Source: Parapristionchus giblindavisi
Lineage: Eukaryota; Nematoda; Chromadorea; Rhabditida; Diplogasteridae
Assembly (NCBI GenBank): GCA_943737045.1
Contig: CALSFV010000260.1
Span: forward strand, 434,001 to 498,000
Reading direction: 5' to 3'
Length of the DNA: 64,000 nucleotides
A program made the translations under genes and the position numbers. Below are positions 44,275 to 57,643 of this stretch, piece by piece. Within the stretch, counting starts at the first letter, position 1. Each line of letters begins with the position of its first letter. The notes under the pieces are model-generated. The model saw only the letters and a list, made by a program, of their open reading frames with translations. It searched no databases and had not been told where the DNA came from.

Positions 44275-44973
44275 TATGTAGATTCTTTTTTTAAAAATTT
44301 TGTAAATTAAATTTTAAATTTAATTAATATACATAAATAATAACTGACAGTGTTAGTAGAATTGTTGTTAATAATGATTCCATGATATATTTTCATGTAG
44401 TATGCTCATCTGTCTATTTATTTAACTATATTACCTTATATGAAATGATTTATTCTTAAAAAATGTTATTTAGTTAATTAATTATTAACTCATCATTATT
44501 CATCATTATCATGTTATTAATGCTCAGATGGTATCCTATAATAATAATATTCCCCTATAATACATAAGCTACGAAACGTCCATTAAAGCTGCTAAAGTTG
44601 ATTGTCAATGTCAAATACATAATTATCATTATTAAATAATTAATTAATTAATTAATACAGTATTTGTAGGCCATCATGGCAGCCGGTCGTCCACTGGGCA
44701 TAGTGAACTTTGGCCAGGCCACGATGAACATGATGAGACTGGAGCACGGCTACAAGATCTGGGGCCGAGAGCTCACCCTCGACACCAACCCCTACGAGAG
44801 CGGACTCGGAGCTCTGGTGGATCTCAAGGTCGGTAATTAATCGATAATTAATAACAATCAATAATTTATTTAAAAAAATAAATATTTTATTTTATTTACC
44901 GATTTCTCTGTGGTCGTTGCGAACATTTATTATTAATTTGCATATATTTAATATTTTGAAGAGGAAAAGAGCA

Positions 44974-46225
44974 AAATGGCCGTCGCTTGAGCGATTTCGG
45001 TTGGAGAGGCGCTGGTTGACGAGAATAGTCGGTGGTTTCGTGTTAGCTGTGTCCTAGAATACTCCCGTTGTTCAAAGCTCGGGGATCTTTCTACCATCTG
45101 ATTTCTTTTCCATAAACCAATATTTTTATCAGCAAAGGGCCGGTTTACATGATACCGTATGAAGAGAATGTAAATATAGAGGAAGAATACGCGACTGAGT
45201 TGAGATGGAGAAAGAGTTTTTGTGAGGGTTGGAGCAATTTTGGCATTCGTATAAAACAAAAGCTATGGGACTAGAGACTGAGAGTATGAAACTGTATGCG
45301 ACAGTATGACGAGTATTATCCATTTATTTAATTATCTTACATCGAAAAATTGAATAACTGTGACAAGTTAGTGAAAATTTGGTGGAATGAGGTAATGTTA
45401 AGGGGACGAGAGCATAGGTTGGCGCGAAAAAAAAGTTTTCTTTTTTGGCGTTCAGCCTTGCCTTAAATCCTGGGCTTTGCGCATAGCCTTGCATAATTGG
45501 AAAAATAAAAACAATGAAAATTTGCTTTAAAAACACGGTTTCAATGCCCTTTCGTAGCCATGCGCACAGCCTTGCTTATCCCCTGCCAGGTTTGCGCACA
45601 GCCTTTCCACAAGACGAGAGAGAGGGAAGGAGTGCACTGTATTTTGTCGCCTGATGCAATCCAAGCGATAGCCGGTGAATTCGTGTTAGAAGAGATGTAG
45701 AATACTACCGTTGCTTAGAACTCGGGGAGGATGCTTTACTCGAGATTTCTATTTTCTATAAACCAATATTTTTATCAGTAAAAGAGCCAATTTACATAAT
45801 ACCGTATGAAGAGAATGTAAATATAGAGGAATACGAGGCTGAGTGAGGGAGATGGAGAAAGAGTGGTTTTGAGGGTTGGAGCAATTTTGGTATTCTTGTA
45901 AAACGAACGCTATGAGAGTCTGAAACTGTATGAGCCAGTATGACAGTATATATTATGTATTTATTTATTTATCTTACATTGAATAATTGAAAAAATTGAC
46001 AACAAGTGAGAGAAAATTTGGTTAAATGAGGTAAAGGCGAGGGGGCCGGAGAAAGGGAAATACATAACTCACGTTTTTTTTGTCGCTTGATGCAATCCAA
46101 GCAATGCCCGGTGGTTTCATGTTAAAAGAGATCTAGAATACTCCCGGTGCTTAAAACTCGGGGATATCTTTTGCTCAATACGGTGTTCTTTTCTATAAAC
46201 CAATATTTTTATCAGCAAAAGGGTC
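44974..46225. repeat. Intronic tandem repeat, contracted form (copy 2)
   Basis: Carries the first unit, then a hybrid unit joined at GCGATAGCCGGTG (about 45665-45677), then the last unit. The hAT-like element of copy 1 is absent as part of the 1309-bp loss. Confidence 0.8.
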
Positions 46226-47281
46226 ATTCTATTAATAATCTAATGTCAATTTCGAAAAAATTATTTAACTTTAAAATCAACTTATTACAGAGTGGCAAGG
46301 ACTTCATCGGGAAGGCTTCCACCATTGAACATTCCAACCAGACCTTCAACAGGTACATGCAGTAAATTGAATGATTTACAGTGAATGATTTTAGAATTAA
46401 TATTGTTGTATTATATTACATAGTAGTATTATATTATTATTATTATCGAAAAAGTATTTATTTACCACCTGTGCTAGTGATCGGATCATTTATCTGGCGT
46501 GCAAAGGGCACGAAAAGAAAGAAACCAAACCAAAAGGGGCTAGAGAGTGTGCAAACGATGAGAGTTTTCCCTGCTTTTTTCACAACTTTTTGAACAAAAC
46601 TATTGGCCCATCTACGCTAATGACGTCACATTTTCCTGGAAAACGGTTCTTGCATACGGCCACAGATGATTGCTCGATGGATAATAAATATAAATCTGTA
46701 ATAATGATGTGCTAATAAAGTTGTTTATTTTAAATTTAAATTGTTCACTCAGACGTCTGTCTCTCATCGCCATCGACGACGCTGTTGTGCCCGCGGGTAA
46801 CGAGGTGCTCAGACTGGACGGTCAGGAGGAGGTTGGTTTGGTGCTTACTGTCTGTCTGTCAAGCTATCTTTCTTATTAGCTAGCTAGCTATCCATCTGTC
46901 CATCTAGCAATCTGTCTATATGCTTGTCTGTTCTATCTATCTGACGATAAAGGGAGAGTGACCTCACTCAATGGTCTCTTCATTGCGCACACTTTTTCCT
47001 CTGTTCTCTAACAACGAGAGTGCGTAGAGCGTTGAAGAGACCGTTGACAAAGGTTTCGGACCCTTTAATGCCCTGAAATTTTCTGAAATATGACGTCATC
47101 TCAAACAATAATCGATGATATTCGATCATTCAGAGAATCGGCCAAGTAACATCCGCCGCGTATTCTGCCCGCCTGCAGAAGCCGCTCGCCTTTGCCTGGC
47201 TCGATTCGACTGTCAAGGTACAGTATCCAATGATGGCTTCGCCCATTTATCGATTGATTGTCTTGATAATTACCATACATC

Positions 47282-47313
<32 letters not shown>

Positions 47314-48032
47314 TCTAGGACTCTGACACGCTCACCATTGACGTCGGTCGTGGCGAGCGAGTGCGCGCTACCGTCCTCACGGAGGCGCTCTTCAAGCCGA
47401 TCAACTAATCAATCGATAATATGACCCTTTTGCACCCACCACGACCCACTTTCGGATACGGTAATCATCATTCCATCCCCGCCCCCCATTTGTCATCGTG
47501 TATAATCAATCCTTCAAGAGTGCGGTGTATTAGATTCTTCCCCGCGGTTACAAAACAAATCGATAACATTCCAATCCACATATTTCGTTGTATTCCATCA
47601 CGTATAAATGGGACGTATTACCGTATGCCGATTTATCGATTTTTGATTCTATCGATTCCCCCCTGACCTACCGTAGGTATCAGTTACTTTACCCTTCCTT
47701 CGCCCCCAGCCCCCAGTAAGAAGACATGGTTTGACGGTATCATTTTTGACTCGCTTATCGGTTTAGTTGTGTAGTGTTCTCAATGCAGATTATTCTATTG
47801 TAAAGTAATGTACAGAGCTTTGTCTAACGTCTAGAAATAAAATGATTCGTTGCCACCACACATACTTGCATGAGAAGCGTTGTTGTTTGTGCTGTGTAAA
47901 TACTCACAGGTTGATTCGAATACCTACAGTAACCTATCTGTGGCAGTACCTCTTGATCATTGACACACGGGTATACTGTAGCTACAGTAAGCTATGGGAC
48001 AGATACAGTAAGTGTGGTGATTTTGTAGTAGC

Positions 48033-50040
48033 ATGTCGGATGAGGACGAAGCGGGTATTCCTCCAGACGCGCTCAAGACATCGAATGCCAGGTTTGCATT
48101 CAATATCGATCGTCTGGAGAAGAAATACGGTGCGATGAAGCCGTCTGTAAGTTTTTCTTGATCATTTATCAATAAATGATTGAAAAAAATCGCTGATATA
48201 CTGATAAAATCGGGTATTAGTAATTCAAAATTACTATAAAGTAGAGCGAGATTGTTCGTCGATTATTTATTGATATGTCAATTGACATAACAGGAAATCC
48301 TGAAATCTCACAACGTTTTGTGCTGCGATGATCAATTATCGATTGATTGTAATTTCAGGACGTGGGCATAGATCTGTGCACCTTCGACATGGAGGGCGAG
48401 GACAAGGAGGTGCGGGCGTCGTTCAAGAAGCTGGCCGGAGTGGGCACCAACTTCTCCTTCGCCACCATGAGCACGCCTGTCGTGGCTAAGGTCGGATGAT
48501 TTCTAAGATATCCAGCTAACAATCGAGAAAAGGAACTTGATTTCTTGACACAAAGTTTTTTCAAGGCAGTAAGAGCGGTCATTGAAACATCTTCTCACTT
48601 TTGTGTGCTGTTCGCTTTTTCTTCCACCCTCTTTCTGTCGCACCATGACCGCTCTCGTTTCGCTGCGGTTCGTGTGGGCCTATGGTTTTATAATGTAAAT
48701 AAATAGATATTATAAACACGTTATAAATCGCTTATCCTGCATTATGTTGTACCGAAAGCAAACAATAAATACCCTGATTACAGGTTGATCTCGAGTCGCC
48801 CCAGCTGGTGGCCAAGTGTCTCGTGCTCAACGACATCTTCAAGTCGACGCAGCGGGGTTCGACCGCACTACCCGCTCCGCCAGTCCGACTCTCGCTCCCC
48901 GCCCCACCCACACCCCTCACCATGACCCTCAGGTCGAGGTCTAAGGTACGGGTTTATGTCTCCACCATACATGGGCGCCCCCTGTAGAATCGAGCTCCAG
49001 GTACCCAGCCCATGTATGGTCTCCACACATGAGGCGATATGCGTGAACCTGACAAAGGACAAAAAGTTTGTCGACAAATGTGGCGTCACAAAGCGCTCGT
49101 CGACATTCGTGCACTCGGCCACAGACTAATATGGTTCGGTCTAAACGAAGAATGTCTCAATAATTACCGGTTGACTCGAACGAAGGTGTTGACCTAAATA
49201 TCGATGTGGCGAAGTGTACCTTGTAGAAAGGCATTGACGATAAAGATATTGCTATTCACTATCATGATTAGCCTTCCCTTACTTTTCCAACGACCTCTCA
49301 TCACTATATCAGATTTAAAAAAAAAACAATAAAGATTTGTCTACGGTCAGTCTTTATTATTTATGTATCACTACTTATCATTGTTTCCTTTAAGGCTCTC
49401 GTTCTCTCGGATCGTCCGGGTCCATCCGGATCAGGCGGTCTCAGCGGCGCGGACGTGACGCCCGCGCGACCGCGTGCGCGACGCGGCGCGCGTATTTCCG
49501 CCGTGTTGGGCATGATGAGTGGTGAGTGTCACTGTGCATTGTACATTGATTGTATGACATTGTAGAATAAATAGTTCACGGGAACGAAGTTCATTAATTT
49601 TGGATAACTAATGGCTCTTTAGAAAAGAATGGAAACTCGAAATCGCCGAGTTGCCAAGCCTTACAATAGCTCCCGGAAAATCGAAAACGGAAACTCGAAA
49701 TTTGCGCTTTCGACTGCTAGTTTCCGAGGTCTAAGGAGGATGACATTAAAATAAAAATAAATTCCAAGTGTATTTCGGAATTTAAATTCCTTTTTTATTC
49801 GCGAAGGAAAAGCGCCATAAAGTTATGGTGTGATAATAATGATATTTTTTGTATGCACTAAAATGAATTAGTGAATGGACAGGAACATAGGATAATCAGT
49901 TTAATACAAGATCTGGTCTTTTTTTTAGATCAAACCTGTATCCGATATATTTGTAGTTATTTAAATATTTAATTTATTAAATTATTCCCAACTCGTCCAT
50001 CCCCGATGCGTTCATTTGAAGGACTAATAATAATAATAAC

Positions 50041-50118
<78 letters not shown>

Positions 50119-52136
50119 TATAGTAATAGAAAGGATTATTATTATTGTTAAAGAGAACGATGGCGGAGCGGAGGCTGCGAGTGGTCTGGTCGATCGAGGC
50201 CGAACCACCGCTGGAGCGCTGTTGGGCGCGGGCAGAATGGCTGACGCGTTGGAGGACGCGGATGACGCCGCGTCCGGATTCCAAGCGAAACCGGTGAATA
50301 AGGCGATCAAGGCGCCACCAGTGAGGAGAGCGATCATGGCGAAGGAGGAGAAGGGAGGAGGTGGAACGAATCAGAAGGTGAGAGATATTGATTTTTTAAC
50401 AAAATCTATTAATCACAATAAGTCAATCTTTATTAAATTCAGAGCCCATCGTTACATAGGGCATGGGTCGGGCAAAATAAAAAAAAATTGTGAATGAAGT
50501 TATTTGGGATGGGGGGAGGCATACGGGTATAGTTGCCATCGGTGTTGAATGCAGGAGAGTAATCTCGTTTTGTCTGGTTCAGGGGTATATGTTATATGAA
50601 CTAGCTTGGAAATTTCTGCTCTGATTAAAGGTGTTTTTGTTGCTGAAGAAGAGTACTCCTCCTAAGGCGAAGAGGCGTAGTTCGCCTATTAAGAGAGGTA
50701 GGAAGAAGGGACAGAAGAAGAAGAAGGAAGAGGAGGAGGAGGAGGAGGAGGAGGAAGAAGAAGAAGAGGATGGAAAGGACGAGGAGAAGGTGGAGGAGGA
50801 GGAGGGTGGGAGCGTGGATGATGATAATGGTAATTTTAATTAAAATATTTTTTTTTTTATGTTTTAAATTAAATGCAATTAAAATTGCTCATTATTTTTT
50901 CTTCTTTTAAAATATATTTGTTTATCGTTCAATAAGTAACAATAACAGTCAATTGATTACAAATAAGTATGATCGGTATCCGTAGCAATGGCCATGGCCG
51001 ATTTTTTCATATATGATGTACCTCGTTATGCGGTGTTACATTTTTCAAAACGTGCGCATGCCGTTACGTCTCCGTCGTTGTCCGTCGTTACGGAGTGCGC
51101 ACGTTTTGAAAAATGTAACACCGCCTTAGGAAGGATTCATCTTCTTGTTATTATTATTATTATTATTATTTTTATTTTTATTACTAGGTGGTGAAGGCGA
51201 CGACGAAGATGACGAGATCAGGGTGATCGGAGCTGTGGCCGGTCATCCGCCCATCATTGACGAGGAGACTGGCAGGCACTTGGTATTGATCTTTGATCTT
51301 TGATCTTTGAACTTTGATCTTTGAACTTTGGTGTTTAATCTTTGATTTTTAATGAAAGTTACTCACTAGTGTTAGTGGTTGTATATGCCATGGTTCCACT
51401 ATGTACACTGTACTTTTGTGATTAAGGGTACGGTATATGCATCGATCTTGAAAGATGCAGTATGCCAATCATGTGTCCTCATTCTTGGTTACAGTATGAC
51501 TCTGTCACAGGTTACGGTATTCTCAGGTTACGGTATGCGAGACGCGACAGCTGAAGCAGGCGCGCATCGGGCAGTGGATCGCGGAGACCGCACGACGATC
51601 GTTCGATCAGCTCGACGGATACGACAAGGACGCTACGGTGGAGTCGTTTGAGCGCAAGGTACGGTAGCTTTGGGCGCTCTTCATGGGATACTGTATTTGG
51701 GGTTAGACTACGGTCACTATGGATTGTTTGAATCAGTGTATCTTGCTTCCTGCATATTTAAATTATTGGTGCAAGATAGCGTGATGGTTACACTGTAACT
51801 CCAAGAAAATTATCACGTCAAATAATACCAGCTTGTTCCCAATATTCTCATGTTTTTCTTGCGTTTCCCTATTTCGGTCCCCAACGATCCTGAGTGAATA
51901 TTGATTACATACGAGGGCTACACTATCGCTATGCCCGCCCACGTATGATTGATTATCACTGACAGAATATTGATTATTTCCAGATGCGCAGTTCGATCTC
52001 CTCCGCTCGTCAGAGGAACAGTCAGGAGCGAATGGGCCTTATCTCCTATGCGCCGAGAACCAAGAGAGGGCCCGCCACGGACCCTACTAATTCCGCTAGC
52101 GAGAAAGGATCCGCTAAGAAAAAGAAGAAGAACTAA
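48033..52136 (+). CDS. Second copy of the uncharacterised charged protein gene, 9 exons
   Basis: Exons 48033-48146, 48359-48490, 48784-48945, 49395-49521, 50154-50377, 50631-50829, 51188-51282, 51527-51658 and 51984-52136 match the gene at 22833-26924. I saw no coding difference on inspection; the clear change is an ATT-type intronic tract about 12 bp longer before exon 5. Start codon, poly-Glu tract length and stop are the same. Its upstream 625 bp, with the poly(A) signal of the preceding gene copy, is also duplicated, so it carries whatever promoter or trans-splice site the first copy has. Confidence 0.7.
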
Positions 52137-53353
52137 TCTGCATGAAACGCCAATGTTGCGGGTTTTAATTTTGCTTGTTTTACTGCCTGTTTTGCATCTT
52201 TCTCATGTCGTATTTTATCCGTACCTCTTAACAACCATAAACGGGAAATACTTGTTAAATAGATATCAACGCTAATTGTAATACTTGTACCTTTATTAAT
52301 GATTAACCTTTGATTATCGATTTTTGTTTTTGAAGTTGTATGTTTTCGATTGAGTTGTGTATACTGTATTGCATATCCCATTTTATCGAATGATTTTAAT
52401 AATTTGTGGGTGTATAATTTCGCATTCCCCCTGTTATCGATTGACTTTATGGGAATACTGTATCACATATCCCTTTTTATCGATTAATTTTATTGGGATA
52501 CTGTATTGCATATCCCCCTTTTACCGATTGGTTTTGTGGGTGTACTGTATTCCATTTCCCCTGTTATCGATTGATTTTATGGGTATGCTGTATCGCATTT
52601 CCCCCTGTTATCGATTGATTTTGTGGGTATACTGTATTGTGTGACCCGCTCAATCGATCCTCGGCTCATTCCTTGTCAATCTTGTATGTATATGAATGTG
52701 TGTGTTGATGATTGATGATGTTTTGTGCACTTTTCATTGCTTGCAACTTCTGTATAGGTACGCATTAACGGTGGCGAACCTTTTGCCGACGACTGTGACG
52801 TCACGACCGTAGCCGGAGGCGTTTGTCGAAATTCCTTGTGACGTCACGTTTGTTGGCAAACCGTTTGCCACCGTTCATGGATACGGCCTCTGGTGTTCGA
52901 GATTTGAATAAATGTGTGAATGAAGGAACAAGATGCGTTAGTTGATCATGTGATGGGGACATGGGAACAGTTTAATTGTAATCTAATTTATCATCATTAT
53001 AAAGATGTTTGAGCAAGTGAAAGTAATAAAAATTAAGCAAGCAGAAATGAGAAGACTTTCAAATTTAATGTAAAATAAATAAATGAACGAAACAAGAATA
53101 GGTTAAAAGTAGGACTTATCATCTTTGCATTTCACACATTCTTGTTCTTGTTCATTACAATAAATCGATCTTTTCGTCGTAGAGACTGATCTGGCTGAAG
53201 GCTACGCTTCAGGGCTGTGCACGAAAAAATTTCGAAAAATTGTTTAAAGCGTTCTGATTGCCCACGTTTGCGAGATATGGCGCATTTGTTCTGAGGAATC
53301 AGTAGAATATACTCACTAGTTTCACTTGCACCTTACATCATAAAATAATAATC

Positions 53354-53465
<112 letters not shown>

Positions 53466-53526
53466 TAATAATAATAATAATAATAATAATTTTTTTTAAA
53501 CATTTGACATTGAACAACTTTATCAG

Positions 53527-54083
53527 CTAATGGGTGTTACGTAGCTGGGTTGCCATGAAATTTCTCCATTCCGAACGATTGTGCCTCGCAATTTGCATGA
53601 ATTGAGGACCAGCAGCCTTCACGAAATCGTCCCTCCATCTCTTGACTGGGCGTCCCTGTTTCCTCTTGCAACTGGGGGTCCAATTGAGCACACTCAGCGA
53701 CCATCGATCATGTCGCAGTCTCGAGAGCCTCTCTACCCACAACCACCTCCGTCTCTCCGCTTCCCTAACAACGTCCTTGAAATTTGTAATGTCACGGATT
53801 TGCTCATTGGATATTCGGTCCAGAATTGAAACCCCGAGAGTTTTACGTTCGAGTCTACGCTGGGCAACTGACAGCCTTTGCTTTTCACGTTTACTGAGAT
53901 ACCATGTTTCGGCGCCATAAAGGAATGCAGGGAGGACCACCCCATCAAACAGCCGTTTTTTCAAATACATTGGACAACCCCTTTTTCGGAAGAATTCCGA
54001 ATATTTGAAGAATGCCCAGTTCCCTCTTCGAATTCTTCGGTGAATTTCACCCTCCAACCGTTTTGTTCCCAGAGTAATTTCCT
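53527..54083 (-). pseudogene. Second copy of the truncated non-LTR reverse transcriptase fragment
   Basis: Duplicate of 28306-28862 with the same reading frame and truncation point. The adjoining simple-repeat tract (about 53352-53490) is a few bases longer than in the first copy. It arrived with the large duplication, not by independent retrotransposition, because the flanks match on both sides. Confidence 0.8.
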
Positions 54084-54443
54084 GTAATTTTAATAATTTA
54101 ATAATTTAATAATTTAATAATAATTTAATAATAGAGTAATTTTGGGCTTCATTTCCAACTTTTTCAAGCTTTATATTGGTTGTTTTTAGTCTCTACAGCG
54201 TTTCTAGAGCGGAATCTAGCGATGCGACGAGAGAAAAAGAGAGACAACACGCGCGAGAGAGAGTGCAGACAGTTAGACACACACGCGATGCAACACGCGA
54301 CTCATGCAATGGCGCGGAGGAGAGAGACTCCGCCCCGCTCAGTTGATGCGCAATATTGGCATCTTGCCAAAAATTCTGTGTCCGCTCTCCCCACAGGGCT
54401 GAAACGCTGTAAAATGCACATATTATTATTATAAGAATGCACA

Positions 54444-54594
<151 letters not shown>

Positions 54595-57048
54595 TTTTTT
54601 TTTTATTCGTTCATACGAATTCACTATGCATTAGTAAGTCATACCTTATTCCGCAGGACTGCACTTTTACAGATCCCTAGTATGCAGTAGAGACCTCCAA
54701 AGGGGTAGTGAAACGAATATTGAAATGAGATTTGCAATTGGCCAAACGCCCTTTTCATTTTTAAATTATATTTTCAGTTCTATTTTCTTCTATTTTTCAA
54801 AAAAAAAAGGCGAAATTTCGAAAAATTCGAAAAGTTCAAGTCAGGAGTGGAATTCCTTCCATAAAATCCACTACGGACGAAGACTGAGCGACATCTTCGT
54901 GGGTCACTTCTGTATTCTTTCAGAGCTCTTATTGCTCGTAATTTTAAAGGATTTTAAAGGAAAAAAGGAGAGATTCTGATGCACAACATAACATAACATA
55001 ACATAACATAATTTATCAGGGGTCGCATAGTTGCGCTGATGAGGCGTTAGGGTGTCCAGTCGTCATCAGTTAGGCTCCACCAGCGTTGTCCAATTCTCTT
55101 CGTAATCTCGTTCCTCCTCTGATGCACAAGAACAACGCCAATAGCTGACTAAAAGACGATGACAGAAGAAGAAGCAGAGTAAAGATAGAGTACCCTTTTT
55201 ACGACACTCCAGAATCATTGGCAACATTGCTTAGCACTAATTTGTTTTAAAATAATAAAAAAATAGTCCGAGGAGATTATGCTTCGATTTCGTGTTAGTT
55301 TAGTACTGAACGTTCAGTGAGAGCTGATCTATTTTTCATTAAGGTTCTTCGATTTGAGTGAAAGATGTTTAATCTTCTTCTGGCATAATTTTTCTTTATT
55401 CAAATTTCTCTCCAACTCAAAGTATCGTTTGTACAATTGTAATGAGAACAGCAATAAAAATGCGATTTATCGATTTTTATCTCGGACAATTATTTGCCGT
55501 AATAGATATCATTAAGACCATCCTTCAAATCTTCTAAGTCAGTATGCTTGTCAAACGGCCAGCTCCTGCAATTCGTTTATTATATTCTTAAATTTCAAGA
55601 TCTTTACACTGTTCATATGGACCAATGAAAACGGGCCAAGCGCCTCGCATAAAAATTTGAAAACTTCGAGCTAAAGCAAAATTCGAACTTCACGATATGC
55701 ATGTTTAGATGATGGTATGCGGTAACGAAAGGATGAGGAGAAAGGTATTGTCCGTATGAAATGTACTTGCATAATTGCCTTGCTAATGGTTGGTAAAACT
55801 CAGAAGTATTCAATCGATCAATCCCCCTTTACTTCCCTTCCCTCCTCGCACTCTCTTTGATCTACATACGTGCTATCTCGCTTGGACTCTCTCTCTCTCT
55901 CCCTAAACATAGAAACACATCGTGGCTGTGGCTGGCTACTCTTGTACCAAATAAACAAGTGTATTTTATACGGTCAACAATTATCGATCATATTTTGCGT
56001 GCGCTCTTCTTTCCGCATGAATATGTACTGCTTAATTCATGCATGTTCAACTATATTCCATGATTTAGTAATTAGAATTATTAAACATTTGATTTTGTGT
56101 GGCCGCTCCTAGTGTTCATCAATGCATATCCTTTTTGAACAGTCGCGCAGGGGTTGTTTATGAAAGGAGAGCATTGCGCAAGGGGAGATGGGATGGATTA
56201 GGGTCCAAGGAAGCGGGTTTATTGATAGTGCGAATTGAAAAGAAAGGGTTCTTTAATACGTTTGTGGCGAAGTGACTACGTGTTGAAGCAGTAAATATGT
56301 ATCTTACAGCAGCGTATTAGGACAATAGTACTTTACTGTGCGCGTCAAGCACGCAATAAGAAAGATAGCTAAAAGAAAGATAGAAAGATAGAAAGATAGA
56401 AAGATAGAAAGATCGATTATTTGCCGCGAATATGTACTTATGTTTTAAAATGGGGGAAAACTTACACAGTCTTCCCAATTCCTTTAACGGTCCTCTTAAT
56501 ATATGGACTGAAATTGATCATAAGAGCCCGTTTACGTAAGAGTCGGACAATCAGCAACAGGCTCCGGTACAGCAAAAAAATTTTTTTGAGATAATAACAT
56601 TTTTGAGTTCCTCTCGATATGTTAGAATAATAGGCAAACCCTCGTGGTATGCAATTTTTTTTCAGCTCGGTATGGAGCTCCAAAGATGGCCCTTTTTCAG
56701 AGTTTTTCGACTATAGCTGGAGATCCGTTGAAGGAAACAGAAAAGTCACAAGAGCAATTCTTGCTCAATTTGTATGAGGATCATAATGACGATTAGTGTA
56801 ATATAAAAAAAGACGTGTTAGTCGAGAGATACAAATATTATTTCAATTCAACCAAAAATGTAAGAGCGGAGGCGAATAGGGCGCGTGGATGCGGTCATGA
56901 TAGACTTGCAAAAAAACATTATGTGAGAAAAAACCTCCCGCAAAGCAAGTTATGATTTATTTTGTGTGGGGGTCGTTTTAAAAATTCGCGAGGTCTCCAC
57001 ACAACAAACCCGATGGGTTCGTTAACTCATCTATCAAATATCACATCA

Positions 57049-57121
57049 GCGGCCTTTGTAGTGTAGTGGATAAGGTGTTCATTTAGTTTTGGCTGTCATG
57101 GGTTCGATCCCCCTTGCGGCA
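57049..57121 (+). repeat. tRNA-like sequence in palindrome arm
   Basis: 73 nt with a good A box (TAGTGTAGTGGA) and B box (GGTTCGATCCC), ending TTGCGGCA. The 5' end GCGGCCT pairs with it at only about four of seven positions and I cannot draw a clean anticodon arm, so it is a tRNA-derived relic, not a tRNA gene. Repeated at 61547-61619. Confidence 0.55.
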
Positions 57122-57568
57122 CTTTTCTTTTGCTGATTTTGTTGCCGTAGAAAGATTGACATGTTTTACTGTTATTAGGAAATCGGTAGATAGAACACAC
57201 TTTATTTTATCCGCAAGTGTGAACTTTAATAACAAAAGGAGTGAAACAAAGACGATTTTGTTGACGTCATCTCCAGATTCTTCTCCATCCCATGTCGCAT
57301 CCGAATCCATAGGGCCTTGTAACGGCATAGAAGAGAGCGCCAGCAAGGATCAAAGAGGGAATAAAGTAAATCGATAGTGATCTACACTGGCAAACAAGCT
57401 TGAACGTTTGATTTTGACAACTACAAAATCAGCAAAAGACAAGTGCCGCAAGGGGAATCGTTAAAGTTCACACTTGCGGATAATATAAAGTGTGTTCTAT
57501 TTACCGATTTCCTAATCACAGTAAAACATTTCAATCTTTCTACGGCAACAAAATCAGCAAAAGAAAAT

Positions 57569-57643
57569 TGCCGCAAGGGGGATCGAACCTATGACAGCCA
57601 AAACTGAGTGCTGACATCTTATCCATTACACTACACATGCCGC
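57569..57643 (-). repeat. tRNA-like sequence in the opposite palindrome arm
   Basis: Inverted partner of 57049-57121 with its own substitutions: GCGGCATGTGTAGTGTAATG on the minus strand, B box again GGTTCGATCCC. Acceptor pairing is slightly better. Repeated at 62067-62141. Confidence 0.55.

Larger units (their letters stand above)
36397..47408 (+). pseudogene. 5'-truncated second copy of the DMGDH-family gene
   Basis: The copy begins in the middle of the exon equivalent to 9822-9913 and then follows the first gene to its stop. Exons: 36397-36437 (fragment), 36778-36828, 37065-37142, 37358-37446, 39720-39873, 40237-40299, 40500-40604, 40937-41008, 41351-41467, 42297-42444, 42744-42829, 44670-44828, 46291-46352, 46753-46831, 47134-47217, 47319-47408. 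Every splice site and reading frame that I checked is intact, yet the FAD-binding half and any start codon or promoter are absent: upstream lie two MITEs and minus-strand dynein fragments. If real, it could yield at most the substrate/GcvT half. If the duplication is an assembly artefact, these are simply the other allele's exons. Confidence 0.8.

Noticed and set aside
57049..57121. Functional tRNA gene
   Set aside because: A and B boxes are good, but acceptor-stem pairing is poor and the anticodon arm cannot be folded convincingly; both arms of the palindrome carry divergent versions.
57083..57346. Overlapping 87-residue frames on both strands (again at 61581-61844)
   Set aside because: They lie in the palindrome core and tRNA-like arm; no family resemblance or splice context.
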